64,000 nt of DNA from contig CM037588.1 of the NCBI GenBank assembly GCA_021018995.1, forward strand, positions 92,416,765 to 92,480,764, in the 5' to 3' direction. The notes below the pieces were generated by a model. It was not told where the DNA came from. It saw nothing but the letters and a program-made list of their open reading frames with translations, and made no database searches. Source of the DNA: Chloranthus sessilifolius. Lineage: Eukaryota; Streptophyta; Magnoliopsida; Chloranthales; Chloranthaceae. Made by a program: the position numbers and the translations under genes. This document shows, piece by piece, positions 1 through 12,022 of this stretch (the stretch's first letter is position 1; each line of letters begins with the position of its first letter).

Positions 1-188
1 TTTGATCTTTGTAGCATAAGGAGGGATATGTTGATGCTTTAGGAAATTCCAAATGTCAAAGTACCATGGTTGCCCGTCGTCGGTTGGTATTTTTTAAATC
101 TGAATGAAGTGACGGTGGCTTCTTTCGCCCTAGAAGTGCTTGGGGCAGGCTGCCCTTCATCCGTTTGAGCTTCTGGTGCAATTGGTAG

Positions 189-690
189 TTACGGTTTCAC
201 TTGCCAATCGACTTCGTGTGCTGGCATTGTCAACCTCTCAATGAAAAAGGATTTTATATTTTGTCCAACTGGTATCTGGATGACTGAGGCTAGTGTGACG
301 AGAGAGTCCGCGAGCTCGTTCTCTAATCTAGGAATGTGTGTGAAAGAGATTCTTTCGAATTTCTTTATTAAGAACTGAGCTGTCTCCAGGTAGGCCATCA
401 GTCGCCTTTCCTTGGTTTTCCACTCCCCGATAACTTGCGATATCATAAGTTTGGAGTCGCTAATTGTCTTCAACTGCTTGACTCCTAGGTGTAGCGCTGC
501 CCGTAGTCCGCCGATGCAAGCTTCATATTCTACAATGCTATTGGTGACCGGGAAATCGAGTTAGAAAGATTTTTGTATGACGACTCCTTTCGGGCTTAGT
601 AGGACTATTTCGATACCTTTCCCTTTGTGATTAAGAGCGCTGTCAAAGTATAGAGTCCATGAGGTCTTGTCAGCCTCGTCGTTGTGAATT
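189..690 (-). pseudogene. Second (archaic-type) RNase H domain of the Tat-like polyprotein
   Basis: The minus-strand translation gives a strand with YFDSA (570-670 region), then YEACIGGLRAAL and a segment with SDSKLMISQVIGEW, ending in the HIPRLENELADSLVTLAS block. This order (acidic D, E, D, and a distal D in NELADSL) matches the archaic RNase H that Tat elements carry between their ordinary RNase H and integrase. The frame is open from 473 down to 189; further upstream a stop interrupts it near 560. Downstream, bases 1-190 read as the linker towards integrase, with a WYF-like and NFLKHQHIP-like stretch in broken frames. The domain would degrade RNA in RNA:DNA hybrids during reverse transcription. 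The host-gene RNase HI alternative is unlikely given the flanking RT and RNase H. Confidence 0.82.
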
Positions 691-719
691 TAGAGCAGGT
701 CTTCGTCAGGGAAGTCTTT

Positions 720-1190
720 GTGCATAGGCTCGTCATCTAGGAGTGGTAGAACGGTGAGGTAATCAGCGATCGCTTGCCCTTTGATAGATTTCTATGTAAC
801 ATAGGTGATGTCAAATTCCTATAGTAACATGTGCCATCGGGCGATCTTCCCAGCGGTAGCGGGCTTCTCGAAGATGTACTTCAGAGGGTCCATGCATGCT
901 AGTACTAATATTTTGTGCTCTTCGAAGTAGTGCCGTAGTTTTGTTAAGGCCCACACTAGAGTGAGGCAGGTCTTCTCCATCGACGCGTATTTCTGTTCGT
1001 ACTCGACCATCGTTCTACTTAGGTAGTAGATTGCCTTCTCCCTCTTGCTGTCTTCTTCATATTATCCAAGAATTACTCCCATCGCTTTGTCATTTACTGA
1101 GAGGTAGAGGATTAGGGGTCTTCTAAGAATTGGTGGAGATAGTATTGGCGGGTTGAGGTGGTACTTTTTAATACTGTCGAAGGCCTGTTG
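720..1190 (-). pseudogene. RNase H domain (first) of the Tat-like polyprotein
   Basis: Translation on the minus strand gives LILYLSVNDKAMGVILG at the start of the domain (about 1065-1125), then KYASMEKTCLTLVWALTKLRHYF (about 900-985, shown here as a region; the conserved Glu is in SMEKT), MDPLKYIFEKP, and a C-terminal FDITYVT-stop-KSIKGQAIADYL. These are the usual Ty3/gypsy RNase H blocks directly behind the RT connection. A frameshift separates the part above 1062 from the part below 1010, and an in-frame stop lies near 790. The acidic residue in the first strand reads as Asn-Asp rather than the usual Thr-Asp. No function is expected. Confidence 0.8.
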
Positions 1191-1990
1191 ACACTGGTCA
1201 TCCCATTTGTACTCGGCTCCTCCTTTAAGTAGTCTATAGAAAGGGTCGCATCTGTCTGAGTGCTGGGAGATGAATCTCTTGATGAACTGTAACCTTCCTA
1301 TCAAGCCTCATAATTCTTTATGTTAATGGGAGGTGGCATATCGAGAATGGATCTGACCTTCATCGAGTCGACTTCGATACCTCGTTTGCTGACTATAAAT
1401 CCCAATAGTTTTTTAGAGGTTACTCCGAATACGCACTTCTTTGGATTCATCTTTAGTTGATATTGCTCGGATCTTTGTAACACCAGTCGTAGTGCTTCAG
1501 CATGTCCTACTCGTGTCTGAGACTTCACTAGTATGTCATCGACATAGACTTCCACACACTTATGCATCATGTCGTGAAATATGGCTATCATGGCTCGTTG
1601 ACATGTGGCTCCTGCATTCTTAAGCTAGAAAGGCATGGCGACATAGCAGTAGGTTCCCCATGGCATGGTGAATAAAGTCTTTTCTTGGTTTGATTCTGCT
1701 AATTTAATTTGGTTGTATCCGGAGAATCCATCCATAAAGGATAACATCTCGTGTCCGACAGTATTGTCGACCAGGGTGTTGATGTGTGGTAGGGGAAGTC
1801 GTCTTTTGGGCATGCTTTGTTGAGATTTCAGAAATCGATGCATACCCGCACTCTGCCATCCTTCTTGGCAACAGGTATTATGTTGGCAATCCATTTAGGG
1901 TAGAGGACGACTCGAATGAATTTCTCTTTGTGTAGCTTGTCGACTTCCTCTTTAACTTACAACGCTATTTGGGGATGCATCCTTCTGAGT
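1191..1990 (-). pseudogene. Reverse transcriptase domain of the Tat-like polyprotein
   Basis: The 1625-1894 frame contains PLPHINTLVDNTVGHEMLSF, then the MDGFSGYNQIKLAE block (finger/palm with catalytic Asp), and WGTYCYVAMPF. The following 1301-1591 frame carries VYVDDILVKSQT, so the YVDD catalytic box (1535-1546) is intact, and then PKKCVFGVTSKKLLGFIVS. The thumb/connection block lies in 1062-1304 (WDDQCQQAFDSIKK). The parts lie in different frames: at least two frameshifts and a stop near 1622 break the domain. The sequence is the Tat type of RT and is in the same orientation as the LTR at 8007-10133. It would copy element RNA into cDNA in the cytoplasmic particle. Confidence 0.88.
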
Positions 1991-4503
1991 TTCTGCTTGA
2001 CGGGTTCGCATCAGGTTCCAGGACCAACTAATGTTCTACTATGCTCAGGTCCAATCCGGGAATATCCTCGTAGGACCATGCAAAAGTGCTAAGGTGATCT
2101 TGAAGGACTTGGATAATTTGTTGTCATTCCTTGGGTTTGAGTGTCTCGCTAATCAACAACTTGGGTTTTTCCTCGGTGCCAAAATTTATTTCTTCAGTGC
2201 GTTCTGCAGCGGCTTGAGTTTGCTCGTCGAAGTGCTTGATGACCCGTTGGAAATCCTGCATTTCTTCAGTGACCAGTGCTCCTTCTACATCGTCTATAAG
2301 CTCGTACACTATAAAATCACTACATTGGGGGGTTAGTTTTATGAGAGGTAGCCCTTCATCGATGCAGTTGATAATCGTGACATCCTTGGTGAGATGGAGG
2401 TCAAGGCAATTCATTCTCCTCTCAAAGTCACAAAGTATCTCATCGGGTATGATAACGAGCTTGTTGTGTCGGGATGTCTTATGTCCTTGCGAGGAAGAAA
2501 TAGTAGAGGCTCGAGATGCGACTGGGTGATGTCGAAGGTGTCTGTGAGTCTAGGTATATCGGTTGATTTCTCTTCAGCTCCATCGATGCATCCGCCACTT
2601 GTGGCCTTGGGGGAAAGGGCTCCCCGTCGTTTGAAGGGGTTTGGGATGGAGAGTTCCCTCTCTTTTATGAGTTTTTCTAATTTTTTTAGGTTTTCTATTT
2701 CTATATTTTTAGGAATTTTAGGATTTTCTATGTTTTTGATTTTTGATAATAGGTATGGTACAGGATCGGTTTCCTGAGGCAGAACCGGCAAGGTTACTTC
2801 TCCTAGTTGGGGAAGTGTGATGGCTGCTGAGGCCGTTCGGGCGAGTCTTCGGATGATATGAACTCGATTTGAATTTGGCATTTTTTTTGTATGATCTTCA
2901 TCTGAGATGATCCTCTTGATGAGTGATGCTGGTGATGGTTTATCAGACGGTTCCTCTTCTACTACATGAAGTGCTTCGTCGTCGAAGAAAGTCTGAAGAT
3001 GATAGTCGTCCAAACTCTCGTCTTCGGAATAAGACCGGAGGTTCGTTTGTCGCTGAGATTCTTCACTTCATATTAATCGAAGATACGATTCGATGAACTT
3101 AATTACCGAATCTGGGTTGCTTTCGACCATTCTCCATGGTGCGGGAAGGGGATTGGTCAGGTCTTCTCGCTCAAAGTCCTCTATTATTATAGTGCAGGTT
3201 TGGAAAAAAGGCTAATATGGCCGAACGAGTCATGGAAACTCTCGTGGGCACTCTCATGTAGTGAAGAAATGCTTGAAAGTATCATCATTGAAGTCAGAAT
3301 CTGGGAACTCCTTTCTCTAGACCTCATAGTACACGGTGAGAAGTATACATGCTTGCCAACGAGGCTGATATGGGTGAGAAATGCAAGGATACTCCTAGGG
3401 GCATTCCCATCCTTCATGATCGGAGCTGAAGTCACTATTGTCAGGGTCGAGATCTTCCACTTCGTCTGATTGTCCTTGAAAACCATGTTCTAGTTGCTCT
3501 GCTAACTCATGTGCGGGGAGGTCTATCCAATAGTCTTCATCATCGCTCGGAGGGGGTTGCCATTCTTCCTATAATGACATCTAGAAGATCTGGAGCTGAG
3601 GTGCTTCTAGGGATTGAGGGGCATCAAGTTCTAACTCCTCTTCGACTTCGATGAAGGTGATGCGAGACTCTTCTGACCTAATTGTTTGCTAAATATCATT
3701 CATGATGGCTTTCTGACATCGCAGTGTCATAGCTGTGCATCAGCCACAATATGGAAATTTCAAGTAGGAACATTGAAATGGGCATTGCCAATTGTCGAGC
3801 ATGTAATGGTAATCGGGGTTTGAATTTCTAACTTTGGAGGGATTCTCTTATTTGTACCATTCTAACTGATCCACTCTCAGGTGGTCTTCAAGCTCCGCAT
3901 TGTTGAGGTTTGTCCAGTGGTCTTCTTCCTCACTTGTCATTGAGAAAGAGTCCTTTCATTGTGGCTCGGTCGGCTGATACGACTTTGGTTCTTCTGCGTC
4001 TCTAAGAGTGGCAATGTGGAAATCTTTCTCATCTATCGCTCCCCAATCTTCTTCATGTGGCTCTGGCTCTTTAGTGGTTTTGAATAATGGTTTGACTCCT
4101 TCTAGCGGCTTGTCCATGTCGTCACTATCACGGCTTAGGTTTGTCAGGTCGGTGAAGGCTTTGGTTATTTGCTGGATCTCGGTTGCTTGAGACTTGGTGT
4201 AGGATGGTTCCTTTCTTCTCTTCAGCACATCAGCCTTTTTAGTAGTTCCATATATGAAATGGTCGTAGAGTGACCACTTTTGTGAAGTGGGTAGGATGTC
4301 AGCTTGCTTGCCGTCTGGCTGGTAGCCTAATCTGATGTGTTTGCGCATTTTCTTTGGGACGATCAGTCTTATGTGTCCTTGCTTATCTTTGTCGAGTACA
4401 GTGTGAGGGACGCATCCTAGCTGATTCATCAGGTCTCATCCTTTCGCTGTGGTCGGGTTTATGTCATACAGTCGGGCGAGCTCAGGCCAGGCTTCTCTTC
4501 TCA
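1991..4503 (-). pseudogene. Protease-RT spacer of the Tat-like polyprotein
   Basis: This is a long stretch with several open pieces on the minus strand (2124-2414, 2411-3013, 3956-4429) and no recognised fold. Near 2000-2100 the translation reads like the RT N-terminal lead-in (a FARSYEDIPGLD-like stretch), as in Tat elements. The 3956-4429 piece opens with a basic segment (PKKMRKHIRLGYQPDG) and turns acidic. The 3013-2411 piece is acidic and proline-rich with a leucine/isoleucine-rich charged helix in the middle (EIENLKKLEKLIKERE). Tat elements are known for a long protease-RT spacer. The pieces are separated by stops and frameshifts. Function of the spacer itself is not known to me. Confidence 0.6.
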
Positions 4504-5172
4504 CTACTCTTTGTTGGGGTTCGGAGGGTAGATAACTTTTGCCACTAATGCGTCGTCAGGATCTTGCATTTTTTTTATATGACCTGTGTTCAGTACCGAG
4601 TCATGCACTGTAGGGATGCTTGTTGCGTAGTCTGTGTTGATTTCTTTAAGGGGTGTATCAACATATATTCTGACGATGGAATCTTCGTACAAGAATTTGA
4701 CGCATTGGTGATACGTCGATGCTACTGCCTTCATAGATTCCAACCACTTCCTTCCCAATATCAAATTATAAGTGCTTGAGGAGTCAGAGACATGGAAGGT
4801 GATGTCCTTGGTGACTGGCCCGAGACGGACTTGCAACTTGATGGTTCCTTTGACAAAGCACCGAGAGCCATCAGAAGGGATGAGGGATAAGGACAAAAAC
4901 CTTATATCTTGTTCGGTGTATTCAAGGATCTTCAACATCGTTATAGGATAGATGTTAAGTCCTGCTCTAGTGTCGACTAATGCGTGAGGTACTGAAAATC
5001 CTCTGATTATGACGGTCAGATAAATAGGAGCCGAGCTTCCACGTAATGATTCTTTAGGCATGTCGGCTTCAGTGAAGGTAAGCGCAGGAGGTTGAGTAAT
5101 AACCGAGGTGATCTTATACAACTGATCCAAGGTGGTATCTTCATTCATGTGTGTCTCATCCAATGTTTCCAC
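4504..5172 (-). pseudogene. Aspartic protease domain of the Tat-like polyprotein
   Basis: The 222-residue open frame contains IYLTVIIRGFSVPHALVDTR followed by AGLNIYP, where the catalytic aspartate stands (about 4960-4985). It later has the flap/strand block KDITFHVSDSSSTYNLILGR and KWLESMKAV, which is the usual end of Ty3/gypsy proteases of this lineage. The catalytic triad reads D-T-R instead of the expected Asp-x-Gly, so the active-site glycine appears lost. The enzyme would cleave the Gag-Pol precursor in the virus-like particle as a homodimer. The frame is open throughout, the longest of this copy, but its activity is doubtful because of the D-T-R change. Confidence 0.8.
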
Positions 5173-6666
5173 AAGCAGTCAGTGATGCTCTGGTAATTTC
5201 TTGATGAGTTCGAGGATCAATATTTATGCTGGCACCTTGGCGAGGTGTCGGAGAAGATCGTATTCCTGGCATATTTCCAAGGCAAGTTCTTTGCCGGGTT
5301 GATGTGCTCTACACCCATTCTGTTGAGTTGGTTGAGGCACTGGTGCTGGTGGCGGAGGGATTACATGAGGTGGAGGGGGCAAGTTCACTCCTCGTTCCTT
5401 GGTTATCCGGTCGGATGGCTGTACGTTGTTGCTTTACTTTTCCTGAGAGAATGGTGGTGGTAGATAATTGGTCCAGATTTAAGGACTGGGCATTTATGCT
5501 ACTGACCTTGGAGTGTTGGACGATTCATCGCAATACTTTCGGTGAAAGGAGCAAAATTTGAAGAAGGAATGTGTATTGGAGCTATGCCATTCCAAGGTGG
5601 GAGGTATTGAGTGTAGTCTTCCTCTTCTAGGAATGCGAAAATTAGCACTTCTTCCTTGGTGGGTTCTTCCTCTTGCTGTTTTATCTCTACCACTGATGGA
5701 CGTTCTTCAGTTGTCTCCTCACATTGTTGACTGGTAGTATTTTGGGTGACGCTGTCTACCCATGTCGCGATCTGTTCTACAGTTTGAAGGGCATGGTCCT
5801 CGTATTCTGGTTCAGCGTTACCAGGAGCTAGATCAACATTCAGTGGTGTGGAGGGCTCTATGGGTTGAATGATGGGTCTTCGATCTCGAAAATATTAGAC
5901 TCGACCTCGAGTGAAGTTTGAATATGGTGGAGGAGTTGGTGGTTTAACTCAGGTTATGAAGGTAGAAGGGTGAGGTGGAATGATGGTGGGCCTCGAATGG
6001 TTATCCGAACTGGTTGTAGCGTCAGGATGACTAACTCGCGGGATGAGGGTAGATGGATGGAAAGGAGCTCGGCTCGGAAGGTCTATCGTGGTGACATGGG
6101 TGACCGGTCTTTAATTATGGTTTGGCAGAGGGTTGTTGACGATTCCCAGGTTTTGCAGAGGTTGCCGGTTATTTTGGTTAACATTCCAAAGGGATTCCCT
6201 GTCAATCTGGTTCCGATCGTTCATGTCGTATATCATATCTCTCAACACCCAACAGTTTTTCAGGATCTGTCCCACGTATCGGTGAAAAGTGCAAAACTTA
6301 GTATAATCGAGGTTAGTAGGCTAGGGCCATGGCCGCTTTGGTGGGAAGCGAATGAGGTTTTGATCGCTTAGGAGATGAAAAATATTGGAGATGGTATTGA
6401 GTAACGGAGGATAATGATCTTGTCTAGGCTGATATGAACCTCAGGTCTGCTGATTAAAATTTTGGGGTGGGGGTAATTGTTGTAGCCCTGGGTATTGGCA
6501 AGACAATTTAGGCATTTTTTTGGTTCTGATTAGGGTACTGGTTTCAGTTAGGATATTGATTCTAATTTTTATTGGGGTACTGTTGCTGATTCTGATACTG
6601 ACTCTGTCTGGAGTCCCTTTGCTGAGTGTTCCCGTTGCCTTGATTTTGATTAGCGACTGTATTGAC
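5173..6666 (-). pseudogene. Gag C-terminal half and Gag-protease linker of the Tat-like element
   Basis: The minus-strand translation is fragmented by many stops. At 6500-6660 it is rich in Gln and Asn, at 5380-5420 it has a proline run (NLPPPPHVIPPPPAPVPQP), and at 5220-5300 it has a KELALEICQEYDLLRHL stretch. A short open piece lies at 5499-5693. Tat-type Gag-protease linkers are low-complexity in this way. I see no clear CCHC zinc knuckle. The composition and the place between Gag core and protease are the evidence; individual boundaries are not reliable. Confidence 0.5.
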
Positions 6667-7820
6667 TTACTCAGAGACCGAGCCTTTCTTGTTATTTTGG
6701 GGCCTTGAATTGTTAGAAGTTGAGGCCTTCAGTGCTGCGATTGAAAGGGCGAGGTCTCCTCCCTTTATGTGTCGCTGGATGCGATTGGCGCGCAGGCGCA
6801 GAGTGGAAAAATCTGGGCAATCGCTTATGATCAGAGCACTTCGAAGGGGTTCTCTGACGTTATCTATGATGATGTCAATTACGTCCTTCTCTCTCATCTG
6901 ACTTCTTTATGAGCCACAAGTTTCCTCCAGCGTGATACAAAATCGGCGAAGTCTGCTTCGATCTCTTGCTTCGTCGTCATCAAGTTGCTTAGACTGACGA
7001 CCTCCTGTATCAGATGCTTGTATTGATCTAAGAATTGTTCAATTTTTTCTTCGAATGCATCGATTTTATGTAGTGGGAGATCGGTGAACCAGTCGAGAGC
7101 TTCCCCTTCGAGTGACTTTTAAAAGTAATGTATCAGAAGTTCGTGATTGTTGCGAATAGGCCAACAGTCATTGCAGAACAATGCCAGATGGTGGTTTGGA
7201 TTCTTGGTGCCGTTATATTTGCTAAATTTTGGGGGCTTGAATCTCGCAGGTAAATTGAATTCGAGGTCTCGATAGAAACTGTCGAATCTGAATGACAGGT
7301 CGGGGCGGCTTTTCTTAGTCATGTATTCGTCGATCATTTTAGGGAAATCCTCTACTCTCACAATTGCGTCTTGCTTACCGGTCTAGGAACAGATTCTGTC
7401 TTGATGCCCGATGCTGAGGAGTGTGTGGAGAGTGTGCCTAGGCTGTGACACATGCGGTGATATCGTCGTCGGAGTAGGGGGTGGCCTCTCCTGTCTTTTT
7501 CGTTCTTGTTCTTCCGCGTCTTGTCGTTCTTTGATGGTCTCGTATGCTGCGGCTAAACTGTAGAGTAGTTCATCGACTTCATCTCCTCGCCTTTATAATT
7601 CCTGGACACTGAGGTCCACAAGTTGTCTAGCTATGAAGTTCTGCCCGAAGCCGCTGTCTCTGTGTCCGTCGTTGTGGCTGGTGCTCAGAGGTGTGAAGGG
7701 GGTTTTCTCACTGCTGACCATGTTGATTTCCGAGTTGTATTGCGCTGAGCCCTCAAGTGGCTGCTCATGGTACCTCCATAATGGCGGGTCACCGATTCTA
7801 ATCCTTCGTATTCTCGACAT
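6667..7820 (-). pseudogene. Gag N-terminal and core region of the Tat-like element
   Basis: A start is likely at 7820 (MSRIRRIRIGDPPLWRYHEQ). The core blocks are PPKFSKYNGTKNPNHHLALF (within 7119-7361), the hallmark of plant Ty3/gypsy Gag (target fold with PxxFxxYxGxxxPxxHL), and a distal VREPLRSALIISDCPDFSTL block in 6667-6897. Gag is the structural protein of the virus-like particle and packages element RNA. The three open pieces lie in frames separated by stops, so the protein is not made whole. The start codon choice rests on its being the first Met after the leader and PBS. Confidence 0.75.
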
Positions 7821-7989
7821 CTCAAACCTCTAGTGTATGCTCATGTGCTCTCGACAATACACTTAAGTGCGGAAAGTAATAAAACAAAAGAAAGCTAACT
7901 AGAAGAAAAGAAAACTAAATGTAATAAAATGAGAGAAAACTTACTAGAAGATAAGGAAACTAAACACGTGCGGCTTTGGCGACAAGAAG

Positions 7990-8006
7990 TCCCATTGCGA
8001 TCGCCA
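7990..8006 (-). other. Primer binding site-like sequence of the Tat-like element
   Basis: On the minus strand this reads TGGCGATCGCAATGGGA, placed a few bases after the end of the LTR and before gag. Tat elements usually have a TGGCGAC...-type PBS at this place. The tRNA is not assigned. Bases 7821-7989 are leader without other recognisable content. Confidence 0.55.
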
Positions 8007-9325
8007 GTCTACTGGTATGCGATTTTTCTGGGTCCCTTTCCGTCCCCTGAAAGAGTGGCCCAATTCGGTCCAAGTGGACTCTAGAAAAGGTGGTGTTTTT
8101 AGAGGTAATTAAGTACTAAAAATAAAGAGATGAATCTTAGGAAAATACCTGGTTCGTTGCGATTACTAGCTGCAGATATTTATCGACACTGCAACACGAT
8201 ACTGATCACACCTTCCGGGGTGGAGATATGGGTTATTCTCTTTACTGAATCATCGGCCGGCTGATGTTAGCAGCACTGGGTCGTCTAGAAGTTTAGTTAA
8301 GCTAGTTTTCCTAATTCTCTTCTAACTGCTTTACCTTTCCTACTCTTGCTATGATTTTTTACTGCTTTAGTTACTTAATATTATTGAGGATGTAATTAAT
8401 TTTAATCCTATTAGAGGTCTAATTAATTGGGGAATCCTAATTCAACTAGGTCTCCTAATCTGACTAAAAGTCTAATTAATGTCTAAAAATAAAAATCTAA
8501 TTATATCATAAACTAATTAGCGTTCTAATTAATTTCCTAATCTTACTAGAAATACTAATCTTTCTAATTCTACTAAAGCCACAATTAAATAAACTACGCT
8601 AATTATGTTAAATAAATTAATTCTACCAAAATTCTAATTAATCAAAGTATCCTAATTCTATCAGAATTCAAAAAAAAGGGGTTTTGGCCTGCTATGCTAA
8701 GGAGGATCAGCCCAATTCCCGGGTATCCTCTGTAAGCTCTCTTGGGCAAATTGGGTGGCTAGGGATTGAAAAACTGATTTTTAATTAGAAAATTATAGTT
8801 TTAAATATTGAAATCATAAACTATAAAGGAATTAAAGGGCTGGAATTGAGAACTAGAATTATGAGATCAAAACTAAAACTAGTGAATTTAGGATTGAAAT
8901 TGAAATTAAGATCTAGGACTTAGAGATTAAGATTCAAGATCAAAACCTAAGCCCAAAAAATTAAGAACAAAGTTTGAGACTTAAAACTAAAATCAAAACT
9001 ATGAATTAAAATCTAAGATCTAAAAATACGAAGAGGAATAAAAAAGCTAAAGCTAAGAATTGGCTCTAGTAAGTAAGAACTAGAACCAGTGATAAGAAAC
9101 TAAACTAAAATAAAAAGAATCTAGAATTAAGATCTAAAATTAGAACCTAAGATCTAGAACTAAGAATTAGAACTAAGAAATAGAAGAATTAAAAATTAGA
9201 AGAAAAGTATACCTAAGACCAAAGCCGCAGAGAGGAATCTCTAAATCCTAAGCTTAAAAGCGAGGAACTCGAAAATTCAATTACTGATTGCATTGTGATG
9301 TGTTTTTGGGACGAGGTGGTGGGTC

Positions 9326-9335
9326 CTATTTATAG
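9326..9335 (-). promoter_or_regulatory. TATA box of the Tat-like LTR
   Basis: Minus strand CTATAAATAG, immediately downstream of the palindrome cluster at 9340-9915. The related LTR has CTATAAAAAG at the same place (about 51551). This is the probable RNA polymerase II core promoter of the element. Confidence 0.6.
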
Positions 9336-9339
9336 GTAT

Positions 9340-9915
9340 TTGGTCAATTGCGTGCCCTGTGGGGTGTGCTCAATTGGTCGATGAATTCCATTTACGTGTC
9401 CTTTCTGGGGCACTTAATTGAATTATGTGCCCTGTATCAGGCACCCAATCACTTTGAGTCGGTGACCGACTCAGTGAGTGACCGGTTGACTGTCTCAGTC
9501 GGGTGTCTCAGTCCTAGTCTAATTAGACTAATTGCGCGCTCTTTTTAGTGCGCCCAATCCAATTAAGCGCGCATTTAAGGGCACCTAATAGGAGAATTTT
9601 GGCGGTCTAAGGAGTTAGAGACCAGATTTGCTTAGGAACCAATTATGAGCATGTGCTGAGGCGCATAATCCGATTGTGCGTGCTAGGTAGGGCATACATT
9701 CATGTCTTAGGCAGTTTCTAGAAGGGTAGAAGGCCAGTCCAAAAGGGACTAATTGCGCGCTTCTGGTGGAGCGTGCAATATGATTACACGCACCTGGTTG
9801 GGCGCATAATCAAGGCCTAAGGCGGTTCTCAGGAAGTGCAATCCTGGTCCAAGAGGGACCAATTGCGCGCCGACCATGAGGCGTGCAATTGAGTTACGCG
9901 CGCTAAATAGGGCGC
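9340..9915. repeat. Array of short GC palindromes (GCGCGCAATTG type) in the Tat-like LTR
   Basis: Variants of AATTGCGCGC, GCGCATAATC and ACGCGCGC occur about every 25-50 bp, in an otherwise AT-rich LTR. They lie just upstream of the TATA box. The same motif type fills the related LTR at 51070-51545. Confidence 0.75.
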
Positions 9916-10133
9916 ATAATTCAAGATTTTTTGGGGTTTGAGCCGGGTCCGAGTCATAGAGCCATTGTTTCAGCCTGGGTCTCGACCATGTACTATTGTT
10001 TCAGTGCATGGTCCCCATATAGGGTTTTAAAGTCTTCGGAGAAAGTTAATCCTTTTCCGGAGATCATAGGTAAGGTCAAAGGTTGACCAAACAGGTTTAT
10101 ATATTCTGAGAGGGCAAAATGGGGGTGTCTACA

Positions 10134-10860
10134 GTTGTGTGTCTTGAAGGTTTCCAATGAAGTTACCAACAAACTTAAAAATACTTTTAAAAAAAAAAAA
10201 CTAAAAACAAACAAAATACTTTAACAAATCTAACTAATAGATAATCATTACATGTTTGTTTAGATTTTCAAAACTATGATTCCATTAGCCATGACTTCCT
10301 ATCCTAGCAGTTATCCTTGATCGAGCCTCAACAATTTCAATTCATATACAGCGTTAAGTGTGTGCGTTTTAGTAAAAAATTAATTCATTATAGATTTTTT
10401 GAAACTGCAATTTTAGAAAATATTTTCATCCAAATTCTTACTGTTGGCATACTCTCAAAAAAATATTGAAATTATTGGGTTCTCTCAATGATATATATAA
10501 GGAATAATTTCAAGGACAATTGACAAAAATAAATCTCATGGAATAGATAATCAATTCTATTTTTTATGCTTCCTGATTCTCGATAGTATTTATTATACAC
10601 ATCTCTACTAGGCTCATGCTTTTGAAAATCATGAATCAGAAAGGACTTTATTCAACTTGGGGCTATGGGTTAAAAGCGTTTCAAAGAAAGGTAGAAAGGA
10701 TTCAAAAGTTCTGAGAATTCAACTTATCTCTCACCTATCTTCTTCATCTCTTTTTCTTCTTTTCTGCTTTAGCAAATATCCAAAAAGTTGGATAACTTCT
10801 TCCCACATACTTTTTTTTTAGTACATACCTTTTTCTTCTGATTTCTTTTTAGCATATCTC

Positions 10861-10911
<51 letters not shown>

Positions 10912-12022
10912 TGGAAGATTCTTTGCTTCTCTTTTTCTATACTTTTTTTTCCGTATTTTTTTTTTCCAGAAAAATTTCTCTTTATCGATTGTATCCTTTT
11001 TGACATATCCACTGTTCTTTCATACTCCTTCCACTCTTTTATTTTCCCCTCTATTCTAAATTCTCAGAAGTACAAGGGTAAAAAGACCAAAAGCTTTGGA
11101 TAGTATATATGGTTAAGCATTTATAAGATTTTGGTAAAAAAAAAAATCCATTTAGGCTCTAATATGTGTTCAAGAGATAGATTATTTTGGAAATTTGACA
11201 TTTTGGCTCAAATGAATAAAAAGATGGCCTTAAATCTTTTTCATGATTTAATAGCAAGAATGCCATATTGTTTCAATTTATATAACAACCAGTTCTAGAA
11301 AAACATTCAACATAATAGTTGAATATTTGATTCAAATAAATACAACAATATGAGATTTCGTTAAAACAGTCAAGAAGTTCAAGAAAATTTAGATTTGGAT
11401 AGGCAACAGTCTCTCTCAAAAAAAGGAAATAAGTCCAAATGCTCATTGGTTATACGAATTTGAAACTATAGTCTAAATTCTGCAATTTAAAGTAATGTGT
11501 AATTTCAAACATTCAATTATGATACAATGTACAAGTTGGCTAAACATGAATATTAATTGATTCTTATCAATGATGTTTGAACATCTACTAAGATGATGGT
11601 TATGCTTATGGAATCGTATTCCATCTAATCGTAATTCACAAAAATTTAAAATAAAAACAAACCTAAAAATCTAAAAAAATAAAACTACACAGAGATTTGA
11701 AAATAATTATATTTATATATTATTATTATTATTATTTTAAAATAATATACACATGTGTACCCCCAAACAATAGGCTAATGTCCTCATTGTTCTCAGATCA
11801 GTGGGTACTAAAATAAAATGGTGCCAAAACGGCGTCGGGTACGAAATCTGCAAGAAAGTTTAATAATCTCCCCTAAACTTGGGGTAAATCACGTCCTACA
11901 TTATCTATATAGAAACAACACCAAGAAAAAATAAGAAAATGAATAAAAATAAAATAACAAAAAAAGAAATTTTCTATTAACAAGGAAAAATAGGTATGTA
12001 TAGAGATTACAAGAAAGAAAAA
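10134..12022 (-). other. 3' non-coding region of Athila-like copy A
   Basis: There are no significant ORFs. It aligns by eye with 24298-26216 (copy B, same strand) and 47839-49622 (copy C, opposite strand), for example around the GCAGTTATCCTTGATC block at 10308-10325. A CCAAGTTTAGGGG-type stretch at 11867-11885 (minus strand) opens the region just behind the ORF, as in B and C. Conservation of about 1.7 kb of untranslated sequence in three copies is notable. Confidence 0.65.
10864..10908. repeat. (TA)n microsatellite
   Basis: About 22 uninterrupted TA units inside the 3' non-coding region of copy A; the matching regions of copies B and C lack it, so it expanded after insertion of this copy. 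Confidence 0.9.

Larger units (their letters stand above)
1..10133 (-). mobile_element. Tat-like Ty3/gypsy LTR retrotransposon, 5' LTR through archaic RNase H (left end outside window)
   Basis: Read on the minus strand the order is LTR (10133 to about 8007), PBS-like site, gag, protease, long spacer, reverse transcriptase, RNase H, then a second RNase H of archaic type. The second RNase H and the LTR start TGTAGACACC are hallmarks of the plant Tat lineage. Integrase and the 3' LTR would lie left of base 1. All coding parts are broken by stops and frameshifts, so the copy is dead. It is inserted into the 3' non-coding part of Athila-like copy A: the host copy resumes at 10134 in a stretch that is uninterrupted in copy B near 24465. 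Confidence 0.88.
8007..10133 (-). repeat. 5' LTR of the Tat-like element
   Basis: The LTR starts on the minus strand with TGTAGACACCCCC (10133-10121) and ends near the PBS-like site (about 8007-8013), length about 2.1 kb. A TATA box lies at 9326-9335. The part between the promoter and the LTR end includes a 0.45-kb A-rich low-complexity stretch (8760-9200, variants of AAGATCTAAAATTAAG) and an AT-rich stretch at 8340-8680. The GATACCCGGGAA and GGTGTGATCAGT blocks are shared with the LTR fragment at 51050-52104, which is shorter because it lacks the A-rich expansions. The 3' partner is outside the window. Confidence 0.8.

Noticed and set aside
2031..2777. Plus-strand frames of 97-127 codons opposite the Tat-like polyprotein
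   Set aside because: They are shadows of the coding strand; their translations show no domain and no start context.
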